Assembly: GCF_003573695.1 (NCBI RefSeq)
Contig: NC_039359.1
Span: 79,064,783 to 79,128,782 of the forward strand
DNA: 64,000 nt
From: Papaver somniferum
Taxonomy: Eukaryota > Streptophyta > Magnoliopsida > Ranunculales > Papaveraceae
Direction of reading: 5' to 3'
A program made the translations under genes and the position numbers. The first letter of the stretch is position 1; each line of letters begins with the position of its first letter. Positions 53,951 through 64,000 of the stretch are shown piece by piece. Under the pieces are notes generated by a model. That model had not been told where the DNA came from and did no database searches. It saw only the letters and a program-made list of their open reading frames with translations.

Positions 53951-55519
53951 TGATGAACACGCAAGTGTGACACATTTTCACCCATAAATACACTAGCTGG
54001 GACTCACTTTATCACTAATAAACTTGTTTGTAGGTGTTTTTGGGCAAATCAACGTTTTTAGAAGAATCAGCTCGAAAAACTGTTAAAGGCACCTCCGGAG
54101 GACAGTTGCTATTCGGACTTTCATTGTTGGATAAGGGGTACTCAATTACTAAGGGGCACCCTAATTGCTATTCACACCCCAGGACACCCCATCTACTAAA
54201 GGCACCCACGTTTTGGTTAGAGCCATCCTTTTCTTTCCCGTTTGATTTTGTTTTTGGCGGGAAAATTATTTGATGAACAGGGATGATTGGATGTTTCTTG
54301 ATTATTTTGATTGTTATGGGCCTATTACGGGTAAAAAGGGCTGGTAAGAGTTTCACTGTCAAAGAAAAAAGGAAATTCACGTGGATTTGGATTAATACAG
54401 GGAAGTCAATATTAGGGGTTCTGTTGGAAATATTTTTGGTACTTACGTGAGTTCTACTTCTGTTGAAACAAATATTAAACGTGAAGGGAGTGTGCAGGTT
54501 TCCATCCTACGCGTGAGAAGATAAACAGGAAAGAAAATATTCACCGAGTTCTTCACAAGGCTAAGAGATCTCTGGAAAAGATTTGGAAGATATTCTATAA
54601 GATTTGTTCACAAGATTTGATTAGGATTGACCTGTTTCCACTAAACAGGTGTGATAATTACGTTGAAATCGAAAAGGGAAGGATATTTTATCGTTTGGAA
54701 CAAAACAGGGCAAGGAAGATATTCACGGGGTTTTGTTATTTATCTTTGGAAGATTTGCGCATTAATGGGAGAAGATATTCTGTCAGACTTGGTTTTATTC
54801 TCAGAGGAAGTTTGGAAAGTTTAACAACCAACAAAAGACGTGTGAAGGAGGCAAGAAAGGGAAGAAAATATCTCGAAGATATATTCTTTTACTGCCGAGT
54901 AATGGAAGAATTTTTGGAGTGATTGAGCGATATTTCTTGGTTCTGCTGGCTATATAAAGAGTGTTGCTGTTTCATAAAAGAGTATCGAGAGTTGGCAGAG
55001 TTTGTAACGCCTGTTTAGCGATTTATGTTATTTTTCTCCTTTTCTTCATTGTAAACACCATTTGAGATATATAAAAAATATTTTGAGAGTGTCTACATCA
55101 TGAGTAGCTAAACCCCAACACTGGGACGACGGAGGAAGCCGAATTTGATACATGGATAAAATTATTTTATTCTTTATATGACTTTTGCACTAATTAAAAT
55201 ATAATTATGATCTTGATTAATTAGTTGTCATTTCATTTGATGGGTCATGCTCTCTTAGATGTTTTGATGTCCCATACTTAGGATTTACAACTAATATTTT
55301 GAGAATCTATCTTGGCAAAAATAAGAGTCCATGTTTTTATTTATTGAGATAGAATTGTTGAAGAATAAATAATTGAACTTGATGATATGAATTCGGTGAA
55401 ATCCTAGTTCCAGTAACTCTCGCTTTCATTTATCATTTTCATTAAATCTTTAAATTTAATCTTCACAAGTCTTAGAGTTCGAATCTTTATTACTACAACA
55501 ACAACTTGAAATCCCAACA
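53951..55519 (+). repeat. LTR2 (middle) of array F
   Basis: 1569 bp, TATATAAAG at 54951-54959. It has a private deletion of about 45 bp near 54282 (CGAACTCGGAGTTATTC region) that LTR1 and LTR3 lack. The 101-aa frame at 54617-54922 is LTR sequence. Confidence 0.94.
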
Positions 55520-55669
55520 ATTTTTCGCGCCGCCGACGCGGATTTGTTTTTAGATTAATTTTTAGGTTTATTTTTATTTATTTTGTAAAGTATTTTTATT
55601 TCATTTTAGATTATTTTTTTTCCTTTTTATGCGTTTCTTTTTGTATTTGTTTTCAGGGACTTTTTGAGG

Positions 55670-56350
55670 ATGATAACTTCTTCTGAGGAGACGTCACCTA
55701 AGATGACGCTGGCGGAATATAAGCTTAGAAAGTCAAATTATCAGGAAACCTCATCTGAGATGACGCTTGCTGAATATAAGCGTAGGCAACGGTATGGAGT
55801 TTCTGCTCCACATGAGGTAAGTGAAGAATCACCTTTAACAATATATGAGAAGTATTACAAACACCTATCGCCTAGTTTGGAACAAAGATTGAGAGTTCTT
55901 GAATGTCAAAGGTTATATGCTGATGAGGATGAATCTTGTAGTGACTCTCTGTTCCAAACAGAACCTATAGATGACCCTGTGGATGATTGTGTGGATGAGT
56001 TGCCTAATTCCGTAGATGAATCCAACCCACAAGATATTTCACCCAACTTAGAGGTTGTTACTAGACCCCTAGACTTCCAAAAGTTTCCTAATTTAGGGCT
56101 AGAATTGCGTGCTTCTAAAGTGTTGTTGGATTACTTTGCATCTAAGTACCCATAGGACTTGCCTATTCCTGATATCGTGCATGAACCAATTGATATTTCC
56201 CCAGTCCCAATAGTATCCCCATATTTTGTTCTATACTCACTTCCATGTGAAGTAAAAACCAGGTTTGGGGGTAATCCTGTATTTCAGACAATTTCAATGT
56301 CACCATATTTTCATAGCATAATTGTGAAGCTGTCGTTTATTTTGGGTTGA
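55670..56350 (+). pseudogene. ORF of array F, internal copy 2
   Basis: Same protein as copy 1, with the identical in-frame TAG (56153-56155) after ASKYP. A 13-bp deletion near 56339 shifts the frame just before the DPQIFRLL motif, so the C-terminal tail is lost. Otherwise there are only scattered substitutions relative to copy 1. Confidence 0.75.
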
Positions 56351-56566
56351 TCCTCAAATTTTCAGGCTGTTAATTTTTGGGGATCCATTTCTGTACATTC
56401 CAGTAGGTATATTTATTTTATTTTATTTTTATTTTGGTTTACTTTTTGCATTTCCCATCTTAATATTTGCGTTGGATGACTCAATTACATTAAGGACAAC
56501 GTAATGTTTAAGTGTGGGGGAGAGGTTAACTTTTTTACTTTATTTTTTCAGGAATTTCCTTGCAAA

Positions 56567-56854
56567 TCATGACCAGCTGTGTAGCGGGTCTGTTCCTTTT
56601 TCTTGCATGTTATGACCAGTAGTGTAGCGGGTCTAAAAAAAAAAGAAGATATATATATGTTATGACCAGCTGTGTAGCGGGTCTAAAAAAAATTAATTAT
56701 AGTTGTTAGGGATATGACCAGCTGTGTGGCGGGTCTTTTCTTTTTTTTGCATGTTATGACCAGCTGTGTAGCGAGTCCAAAAAAAAAAATTATGACCAGC
56801 TGTGTAGCGGGTCTCTCTCTCTCTCTTATTATATGACCAGCTGTGTAGCGGGTC
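56567..56854 (+). repeat. Seven-copy GACCAGCTGTGTAGCGGGTC array, internal copy 2
   Basis: The copy number and order of spacers match 53624-53902. Small differences are in homopolymer lengths and one or two bases per unit. Confidence 0.9.
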
Positions 56855-56903
56855 AATTTTCTGTTTTGCTCGAGGACTAGCAAAATGTAAGTGTGGGGGA
56901 ATT

Positions 56904-58497
56904 TGATGAACACACAAGTGTGACACATTTTCACCCATAAATACACTAGCTGAGACTCATTTTATCACTAATAAACTTGTTTGTAGGTGTTTTTGGGCAA
57001 ATCAACGTTTTTAGAAGAATCAGCTCGAAAAACTGTTAAAGGCACCTCCGGAGGACAGTTGCTATTCGGACTTTCATTGTTGGCTAAGGGGTACTCAATT
57101 ACTAAGGGGCACCCTAATTGCTATTCACACCCCAGGACACCCCATCTACTAAAGGCACCCACGTTTTGGTTAGAGCCAGCCTTTTCTTTCCCGTTTGAAT
57201 TTGTTTTTGGCGGGAAAATTATTTGATGAACAACGAACTCGGAGTTATTCACTGGATTAAAACCGGAGAGTGATGATTGGATCTTTCTTGATTATTTTGA
57301 TTGTTATGGGCCTATTACGGGTAAAAAGGGCCGGTAAGAGTTTCACTGTCAAAGAAAAAAGGAAATTCACGTGGATTTGGATTAATACATGGAAGTCAAT
57401 ATTAAGGATTCTGTTGGAAATATTTTTGGTACTTACGTGAGTTCTACTTCTGCTGAAACAAATATTAAACGTGAAGGGAGTGTGCAGGTTTCCATCCTAC
57501 GCGTGAGAATATAAACAGGAAAGAAAATATTCACCGAGTTCTTCACAAGGCTGAGAGATCTCTAGAAAAGATTTGGAAGATATTCTATAAGATTTGTTCA
57601 CAAGATTTGATTAGGATTGACCTGTTTCCACTAAATAGGGGTGGTAATTGCGTTGAAATCAAAAAGGGAAGGATATTTTATCGTTTGGAACAAAACAGGG
57701 CAAGGAAGATATTCATGGGTTTCTGTTATTTATCTTTGGAAGATTTTGCGCATTAATGGGAGAAGATATTCTGTCAGACTTGGTTTTATTCTTACATGAA
57801 GTTTGGAAAGTTTAACAACCAACAAAAGACGAGTGAAGGAGGCAAGAAAGGGAAGAAAATATCTCGAAGATATATTCTTTTACTTCTGAGTAATGGAGGA
57901 ATTTTTGGAGTGATTGAGCGATATTTCTTGGTTCTGCTGGCTATATAAAGAGTGTTGTTGTTTCATAGAAGGGTATCGAGAGTTGGGAGAGTTTGTAACG
58001 CCTGTTTAGCGGTTTATGTTATTTTTCTCCTTTTCTTCATTGTAAACACCATTTGAGCTATATAAAAAATATTTTGAGAGTGTCTACATCATGAGTATCT
58101 AAACCCCAACACTTGGACGACGGAGGAAACCGAATTTCATACATCGGTAAAATTATTTTATTCTCTATATGACTTTTGCACAAATTAAAATAGAGTTATG
58201 ATTTTGATTAATTAGTTGTCATTTCATTTGATGGCTCATGCTTTCTTATATGTTTTGATGTCCCATACTTAGGATTTACAACTAATATTTTGAGAATCTA
58301 TCTTAGCAAAAATAAGAGTCCATATTTTTATTTATTGAGCTAGAATTGTTGAAGAATAAATAATTGAACTTGATGATATGAATTCGGTAAAATCCTAGTC
58401 CCAGTAACTCTCGCTTTTATATATCATTTTCATTAAATCTTCACAAGTCTTAGAGTTCGAATCTTTATTAGTACCACAACAATTAAAAATCTTATCA
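56904..58497 (+). repeat. LTR3 of array F
   Basis: 1594 bp, TATATAAAG at 57942-57950. It has more private substitutions than LTR1 or LTR2. Its last 20 bases differ somewhat (AATTAAAAATCTTATCA). Confidence 0.94.
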
Positions 58498-58612
58498 ACT
58501 CTAGTACATAATCAAGCGACTCTTAAATGAGTTTTGGCTCACTAAAATATGACAACCAAACTTGACATACCAACGCTTGGTGGGTTCAATCGAGCTATTC
58601 TCTAGAAAAATG

Positions 58613-61090
58613 GCATAGCAAGATTTTGTTAACGAGGAAACAACAAATACAGAAAAACCCGGTACCTTGTCCAGAATTGAATTCTCTCGGGATTAAGATG
58701 CTATACAAAATCTAAACCAACTTCGTGTAGTTGAGACCAAGCAACTAAACCTATAGTTCACCTAGTTCCGTCTGTATCACTGCGCCTCCAACTTGCAATA
58801 ATTCACGCACTTGGAAAAAATTCCTTTGGTTCGTATTCCAAACAGTAAAGGAAAAAAAAATCTGTTCGGTAACAACTCTTTTCAACCAAGAAAAAAGGCT
58901 CTTCCGTTTATCCCAAAAAATTCCTTTGTCAGGTCCTTAGACCTATATTTTCAACAACTAACAAAGTAATTGTTAATATTATGCAATCAATACTTTGAAT
59001 CACAAAGAATTGTATTGATGCCGATCTACTCAACTAATCAATCAAATCTATCACAGAGATAAACCGATTATACTTGGATCCTTTCCAGCCGAAACAAGTA
59101 TTGTGCACACCAATAATTATGAACCCAAATATCTTCTTTGTCTTCAAATCTTCTTTGATCTACAATAAATACCTGCACACAATCAACTTGAATCTCTTGT
59201 GATCAATCACATACAGAACGGAGTCTATTAACAACAGATTATCACAAGATGTCTTTATATCAACAAAGAGTCTAAAGATCCCCGTCGAAACTTCGATCTA
59301 GTTTGAGTGAATCTTATATCAGAAGAGAAGATTCTCAAGCATAAACAAACTAGGCGCAATCAAAGTTCAACAATCGTTAGTCAATCAAATCAATCGAAAA
59401 CTAATAATAAACTACAATTATCTAGTTTCCCACCAACGGTAATAATAGAGCTTCTCAATCCCAAAGAAGTCTTTAAACCGAAGGGAGGTAAGAGATTTCC
59501 CCTAATTAGGTTACTTTCCTCTCCGAATAGGCGGATCCACCAGTAACAACACAACTAGGTAGTTTTACCGGCTCTGATTATTAGTTTGCTCGAAATGCAA
59601 ACTTCAATGTTTATATACAAGGAAGTATGGACACCAAGGAATTTCCAAAACCGAATATTCTTAAAGATATGCAATAAACACAAAATCGGTTTTCATAATT
59701 CCTGGAAATGCTCTGTCCAATTAATGACCGAAATCTCAGTAGAAAACCCCAATTAATAAATACACATTTTTAATTTTTATTTTTTAAAGATATGCATTTT
59801 AATTGTTGGAAATTAAAGGCATATAAAAACTAAAAAACTTAATTAAAAGATTCTCAATTTATTTCGATCCGGGATTCTCCTTTAGCTATTAAGGAATATC
59901 TTTGAATAATAAAAGATAAGAGTTACTGCATATGTTCGAAGTATGTTGACATCTTTATTTTGTAAATCCTTTTTCATATTTACAATCTTGGAACCGATTT
60001 GCCACACTTCAAAACAAGTTTAGAATTGGTTCATCTTACTTCCAAGAACTATGTGATTGATTATCCCATCAAATCACCATTAATGGGTTTCATGGTTCTA
60101 CCTCAACATAAAGTTTCGGTTCTACCTCCAAGTGGGTTCTAGGATCGGTTACACTAGTTAACATAAAATGGCTAACTAAGTACTAGGATCGGTTACTACT
60201 TCTTATGGTAAAACTTGTGATCGGTTGACCAAGTTATAGGATCGGTTACACCAACTTACTAAAACTTGTTAAACCTCTTACAAGGATTGATTACACTCTC
60301 TCTTGTGATCGGTCACACCTCTTACTAGGATCGGTTACCCAATGGCTAGTATTTAGTCACCCCGAATTCAAGATATCGATCTTACCATCTTAGGTGATTA
60401 CTTAAGATCGGTTTCACTAATAAAAGTTATACCAATACAAAAGTCAGGCCTTGTGAATAGTTTTACTAAGATACATAAATAAGTTATGAGCGGTTATACT
60501 AAACACACTTATTGTTAATTCAAAAGATTTGCAATGAATAACAATACCAATAAGCCTAGCGATTTCCCTTTCGATTCAGAAAACAAGTTTGTGAGTTTAC
60601 TTTCTTTAAACGAATGTAAAACATTGTTTCCTAGGACGAAATCTTCACCCATACCCATACAAAATCATAATAGCATTCATACGATTATGTTGATGTCTTA
60701 TATACGAAGTTCAAAAGATAGACGTTATACTTCGTATTGTATTCCTTAATACTATGTCTACCTAGAGTACAATCATTCACAGGTTCGCAGTTATGTTTTC
60801 AATATGCACAACTTGAAAGATACGTTAGGGAATGAAACAGTTTAAGTCAAATATTACTAACCTCAAGTGGAAGGATGATGTCGTCGTTGTAGCTCCTTAC
60901 TTCTTCACATTCTTCAAGTCTTCATGTAATACTTGTATGTCTCATATCCTAATACTTTCAAGCTAACCTATACGAAGTTGACACTAATAAATAATAAAGC
61001 GACTCCTTAAATGAGTTTTGTTTCACTAAAATATGTCAACCAAACTTGACATACCAACGCTTGGTGGGTTCAACCGAGCTATGCTTTAAT
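58613..61090 (-). mobile_element. Copia-type LTR B2, minus strand
   Basis: It aligns end to end with B1 pieces and, in reverse, with B3. It starts (minus strand) TATTAAAGCATAGCTCGGTT and carries the GGATCGGTT repeats. It ends abruptly after CTTGCTATGCCATTT, where B1 starts, so the LTR 3' portion seen at 31809-40040 is missing. Short open frames inside (59307-59546, 60534-60749) are LTR sequence. Confidence 0.75.
60135..60345 (-). repeat. AGGATCGGTTAC repeats within Copia LTR B2
   Basis: Six or seven copies of (A/T)(G)GATCGGTTAC(A/T) with 20-40 bp spacers. Confidence 0.75.
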
Positions 61091-61135
61091 AGTCCCCCCT
61101 TTGACAATTTTAGTCACAGAACTCTTACATCATAT
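61091..61135 (-). other. Copia polypurine tract and a scrap of internal region next to B2
   Basis: On the minus strand AAAATTGTCAAAGGGGGGAC immediately precedes the LTR start, the typical 3' PPT of SIRE-like Copia elements. This marks B2 as a 3' LTR. The upstream internal region is cut off by the A/E-like LTR fragment. Confidence 0.7.
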
Positions 61136-61625
61136 TGATAGACACATTTTTGTATCTAATATGATCTCAATAGTATGTATTGTTAGTGCTCGATTTTATA
61201 TCTATTTTGGCTTTTTATGTCTTTGTAGGTGATTTTGAAGAAATGCGCTTTTGCGGCAAAGTTGGCTCGAAATGTGGTATTTACACCCCTGGGAGGAATT
61301 ACTAAAGGCACCCAGAAAATGTGTTAGAGGCACCCCCAGGAGTCCATTGGAGAGACCCCAGAAAGATTACAAAAGCACTCGGTGGATTTAATATTGGAAC
61401 CTCATTCTGGTTAAGGGGCACCTCAGTTGGATAAGGGGCATCCCATTCTCAAGGTGACTACTATTGGCAGACCCGTATAGGATAGGGGGAGGTCATCTTC
61501 CTAAATTCAAATTCATTAAAAGGCGGGAAAATTGTTGCAACGAAACCAGAAATATGGCTAGCATTTTGGGTGATTTTCAAGTAGATTCAATTGCTTATTA
61601 CGGTTGGGGTTGATCTGTTAGGCCT
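61136..61625 (+). mobile_element. A/E-like LTR, 5' fragment
   Basis: It starts TGATAGACACATTTTTGTAT and follows the E LTR in order: GGTGATTTTG, TTTGCGGCAAAGTTGGCTCG, TTACACCCCTGGG, ...GGTTGGGGTTGATCTGTTAG. It breaks off where LTR C begins, presumably because C inserted into it. Confidence 0.75.
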
Positions 61626-63993
61626 TGTTAGAGTATTCCTCGGTCGAACTCGCATGCCTTGCTATCTCAAGCATGTTTGTCAATGTTAGTGATCAAAACT
61701 ATAAGTCTTGATTTCTAGTCTACTATATCTAAGATCTCGGACTAGGATAGAAAGTGTAGTTGAGCTCAAGAACTCCATGGCAATCATCATACAAATTTAA
61801 GGACTACTCAAGGAACTGGTGGATCTTTATCGACTAAAAGGTATGTGGATACTTGAACTTATCTATTACTCAAAAGTCTATTTATCTCCTCTCTTGATAC
61901 AAAAGTCGTTTTTCTATATAGACTTAGATTATACACATTTGGTATTTCGAGGCGAGTTTATCTCACCTATCTATTTCTCGAAATATATGTTGGTAAGCTT
62001 TCGTTTTAGCCAAGTTCGTCTTTACCTAGTGACGAAAGTCATGTTATGTTTCATTCACTTTGAAAATTGCTCTGAGAAAAATGGTTTGTTAATAACAACT
62101 ATATAACGTCCTCTGAGAATGTTTCAATGATTGAAATGAGAGTTTAGATTATATAACCATTAAAGGATATAAACATTGTTGTGGAAACTATATATGTATA
62201 AGTCCTTATTCCTTGAACCGAAGTTTGCGAACTTTGTTGATCAAGTGAACCGGAGTAGTGCGTGAGCTAAGTCCGCGAACTCAGTCCACGAACTGGCAAA
62301 GTTATCAAACCCGATAATTTCTGCTGGAGTTTGTGAACTCCATCCGGGAACTTAAGTCCGCGAACCCAGTCCGCGAACTTGAGTAGGTTATATCTAAAAG
62401 CGATGTTTGTGAACTTATTCATATTAACTAAGGAACGCAATTGCAAACCGTGGCTATATAGTTCATGAATCGATTCAAGTGAATCACATCGTTTTTGCTT
62501 CAATTGTGTCTTGTGTAGTACATAATATTTCCTTGTAATTGAACAACTCTCTAACTAGTTCATTTGAGTCAGTTGAACTAGTTATGGCGAAGAAGAATAT
62601 GGTTGATATGAAAGTGATCATATGGCTAACCATTTGATTAACTATTGTTGAACCAACTAATGTACAAGTTTGGGTACGGTTACACAAGCCTAGAAACGTG
62701 CATTTCATTTGTGTATAACAAGTTATGTTTTCGATCTAACTGTTGATAAATATTAGCTTGAATCTAATCAGGTTTTCTTCTAACGGTGAATATTGAATGC
62801 TTTTGTTACCAAGATAACATTGATTGCGAACCCTGATTTTAAAGATTGTATAAGGGAGAACTCTAGAAACTGGGAAACCTAATCGCCACACATTCTGTGT
62901 GATACTAGTTGTGCTAAGCTAGAGCCGATTCTCCTTTAACCTTTGGTTTCTTTTTCTAAACCAGGTTAACGACTTAAAGACTTCATTGGGATTATGAAGC
63001 CAGACCAATACTACTTTCTTGTAGTTGTGTGATCTGATCTTGCTGTTTCTATCGTACGAGTACAATTTTAATAATTGGCTTGAGATTTCTATCTCCGATA
63101 GGAAAGATAAAAAGTATTCACAAACATCTCCGTCTCATAGTTTGTGATTCCACGATATCTTTTTTCGCTGAGTCGATTAAGACTATTGTGAGGTGATTGA
63201 TAATACTAGGCTGTTCTTCGGGAATCTAAGTCCGGATTATCAATTGGTTCCTGTTCACCTTGATTTATCAAAAGACGGAACAAAACTCGTAGGTATATTC
63301 GTGGGAGACGGATTTATTTATTACCGTAGACTTTTCTATGTGATACAGATTTATTTATTAAAGTCTTAAACTTTAGGTCGTAGCAACTCTTGGTTGTGGG
63401 TGAGATCAGTTAAGGGAATCAAGTACGTAGTATCCTGCTGGGATCAGAGATGTATGAGCATAAATGTACCTTGGATCAGTGTGAGATTGATTGGGGTTCA
63501 ACTACAGTCCAGACCGAAGTTAGTTTGGAGTAGGCTAGTGTCTGTAGCGGCTTAATACAATGTGTGTTCAATCTGGACTAGGTCTCGGGATTTTTCTGCA
63601 TTTGCGGTTTCCTCGTTAACAAAATTTTGGTGTCTGTGTTATTTCTATTTCCGCGTTATATTGTTTATCTTTATAATTGAAGTATCACAGGTTGTGCGTT
63701 AGAATCAATCAATTGGAATTCTGACCTTTGGTTGTTGATTGAAATTGATTGATACTTGAACATTGGTCTTTGGTACCGTTCAAATTATCTCTCTAGTGTT
63801 TGATAAAGACTCGCAAATTTCTATTTGCTTGAGTATAGATCAAATCGAGAGATTGAGATATTAACTCTTTGATGTACTTTTATCTAGATTGAGTCTGACT
63901 GTCTAGTTGATTCTCTAGAAAGTATATTGGATCTTGTCCATACAAATTTCTAAGCGAAATATTGGGTGTGGTTGTTAGACCCCCGCTTTTTCA
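61626..63993 (+). mobile_element. Copia-type 5' LTR (family C) of an element extending past the window
   Basis: 2368 bp from TGTTAGAGTATTCCTCGGTC to GACCCCCGCTTTTTCA, then AT and TGGTA (63996-64000), the start of a tRNA-Met primer-binding site. LTR size, C-rich end and PBS fit the SIRE/Maximus-like Copia group (established knowledge). The left flank is GGCCT (61621-61625), so the same 5-mer would be expected beyond the other LTR. Minor open frames inside (61819-62106) are not genes. Confidence 0.88.
62220..62420 (+). repeat. AGTCCGCGAACT palindromic motif array in LTR C
   Basis: About nine copies of (A)GT(C/T)(C/T)(G/A)(C/T)GAACT with 10-25 bp spacers. The consensus AGTTCGCGAACT is a perfect palindrome. 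Confidence 0.75.
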
Positions 63994-63995
63994 AT

Positions 63996-64000
63996 TGGTA
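63996..64000 (+). other. First five bases of a tRNA-Met primer-binding site
   Basis: TGGTA at the very end of the window, 2 nt after LTR C. The full site would read TGGTATCAGAGC. Confidence 0.75.

Larger units (their letters stand above)
50995..58497 (+). mobile_element. LTR retrotransposon F: three-LTR tandem array, gag-less
   Basis: LTR1 50995-52575, internal 1 52576-53950, LTR2 53951-55519, internal 2 55520-56903, LTR3 56904-58497, all head to tail on the plus strand. The whole array is flanked by one perfect 5-bp duplication ACTCT (50990-50994 and 58498-58502), so it entered as one insertion and expanded afterwards, or was inserted as a tandem. Each internal region is only about 1.4 kb with one short ORF. 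No Gag domain, no pol. LTRs begin TGATGAA and end in CA. Confidence 0.95.
31809..58612 (-). mobile_element. Copia-type LTR B1, split into four pieces by elements E, G and F
   Basis: Pieces are 31809-32062, 39573-41348, 49890-50994 and 58498-58612; joined, they make one LTR of about 3.2 kb read on the minus strand. Continuity is shown by alignment to the unbroken copy B2. For example, ATTAAAGATAA before 41344 continues at 49890 with GTTACTGCATGC, as at 59920-59940. It begins near CTAGAGAATAGCTCGATTGAAC and ends with GGTACCCTCGTCTTTTCA at 31809, and an internal copy of that end lies at about 39700-39715. The latter indicates an internal duplication that makes B1 longer than B2. Confidence 0.75.

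Noticed and set aside
1..64000. tRNA, rRNA or snRNA genes
   Set aside because: I looked for A/B-box pairs, cloverleaf-type arms and rRNA cores by eye and saw none that held up. The tRNA-like strings found are primer-binding sites.

Overview
This is a repeat-dominated stretch of a plant nuclear genome. The evidence is one 16-exon plant-type gene with GT-AG introns, L1-type plant LINEs with a C-terminal RNase H domain, large Copia LTRs and Athila-like LTR elements primed by a tRNA-Asp-type site. Base composition and repeat style suggest a eudicot. I cannot name the species. A run of N at 33876-34062 shows it is a draft scaffold.

Layout. (1) 455-10476: a 5'-truncated LINE (plus strand) is split by a hAT-like DNA element (1994-9821). 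That element was itself split by a non-autonomous LTR retrotransposon, called A here (2840-9764, minus strand). (2) 10480-18156: a short PIF/Harbinger-like ORF1 remnant, a minus-strand Copia LTR fragment and about 5.5 kb of AT-rich intergenic DNA with two unrecognised ORFs. (3) 18157-20667: a 2.5-kb Copia LTR (B3) with a 34-bp minisatellite. (4) 21048-24524, minus strand: the only cellular gene I recognise, a ZIFL-type (zinc-induced facilitator-like) major facilitator transporter. All 16 exons can be traced, and the frame is broken only by one extra G in a G8 run. (5) 25440-25815: a cluster of GTCGGCAAGGT palindromes upstream of that gene. (6) 26201-31808: a degenerate minus-strand LINE carrying a small DNA element.

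(7) 31809-61135: a large nest. A minus-strand Copia LTR (B1) is cut into four pieces by three independent insertions, each with a perfect 5-bp target duplication: E (32063-39572, ATCAC), G (41349-49889, GTGTT) and F (50995-58497, ACTCT). A second Copia LTR copy (B2, 58613-61090) abuts B1. (8) 61136-64000: an A/E-like LTR fragment interrupted by a 2.37-kb Copia LTR (C). The C primer-binding site starts exactly at the window edge, so its coding region lies to the right.

The unusual content is the group A, E, F and G. None has room for pol. Only G has a recognisable Athila-type Gag domain. All four nevertheless encode a related C-terminal module, with an LGLE-C-AS / DYF stretch followed by a DPQLFRL motif. 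Each carries two purine-rich PPT-like tracts (AAGTxTGGGGG), one after the ORF and one at the 3' LTR. A, E and F share a variant primer-binding site. F is a head-to-tail LTR-internal-LTR-internal-LTR array inside a single target duplication. Together they look like parasitic, gag-only or gag-less LTR elements mobilised by an Athila-type helper that is not in this window.
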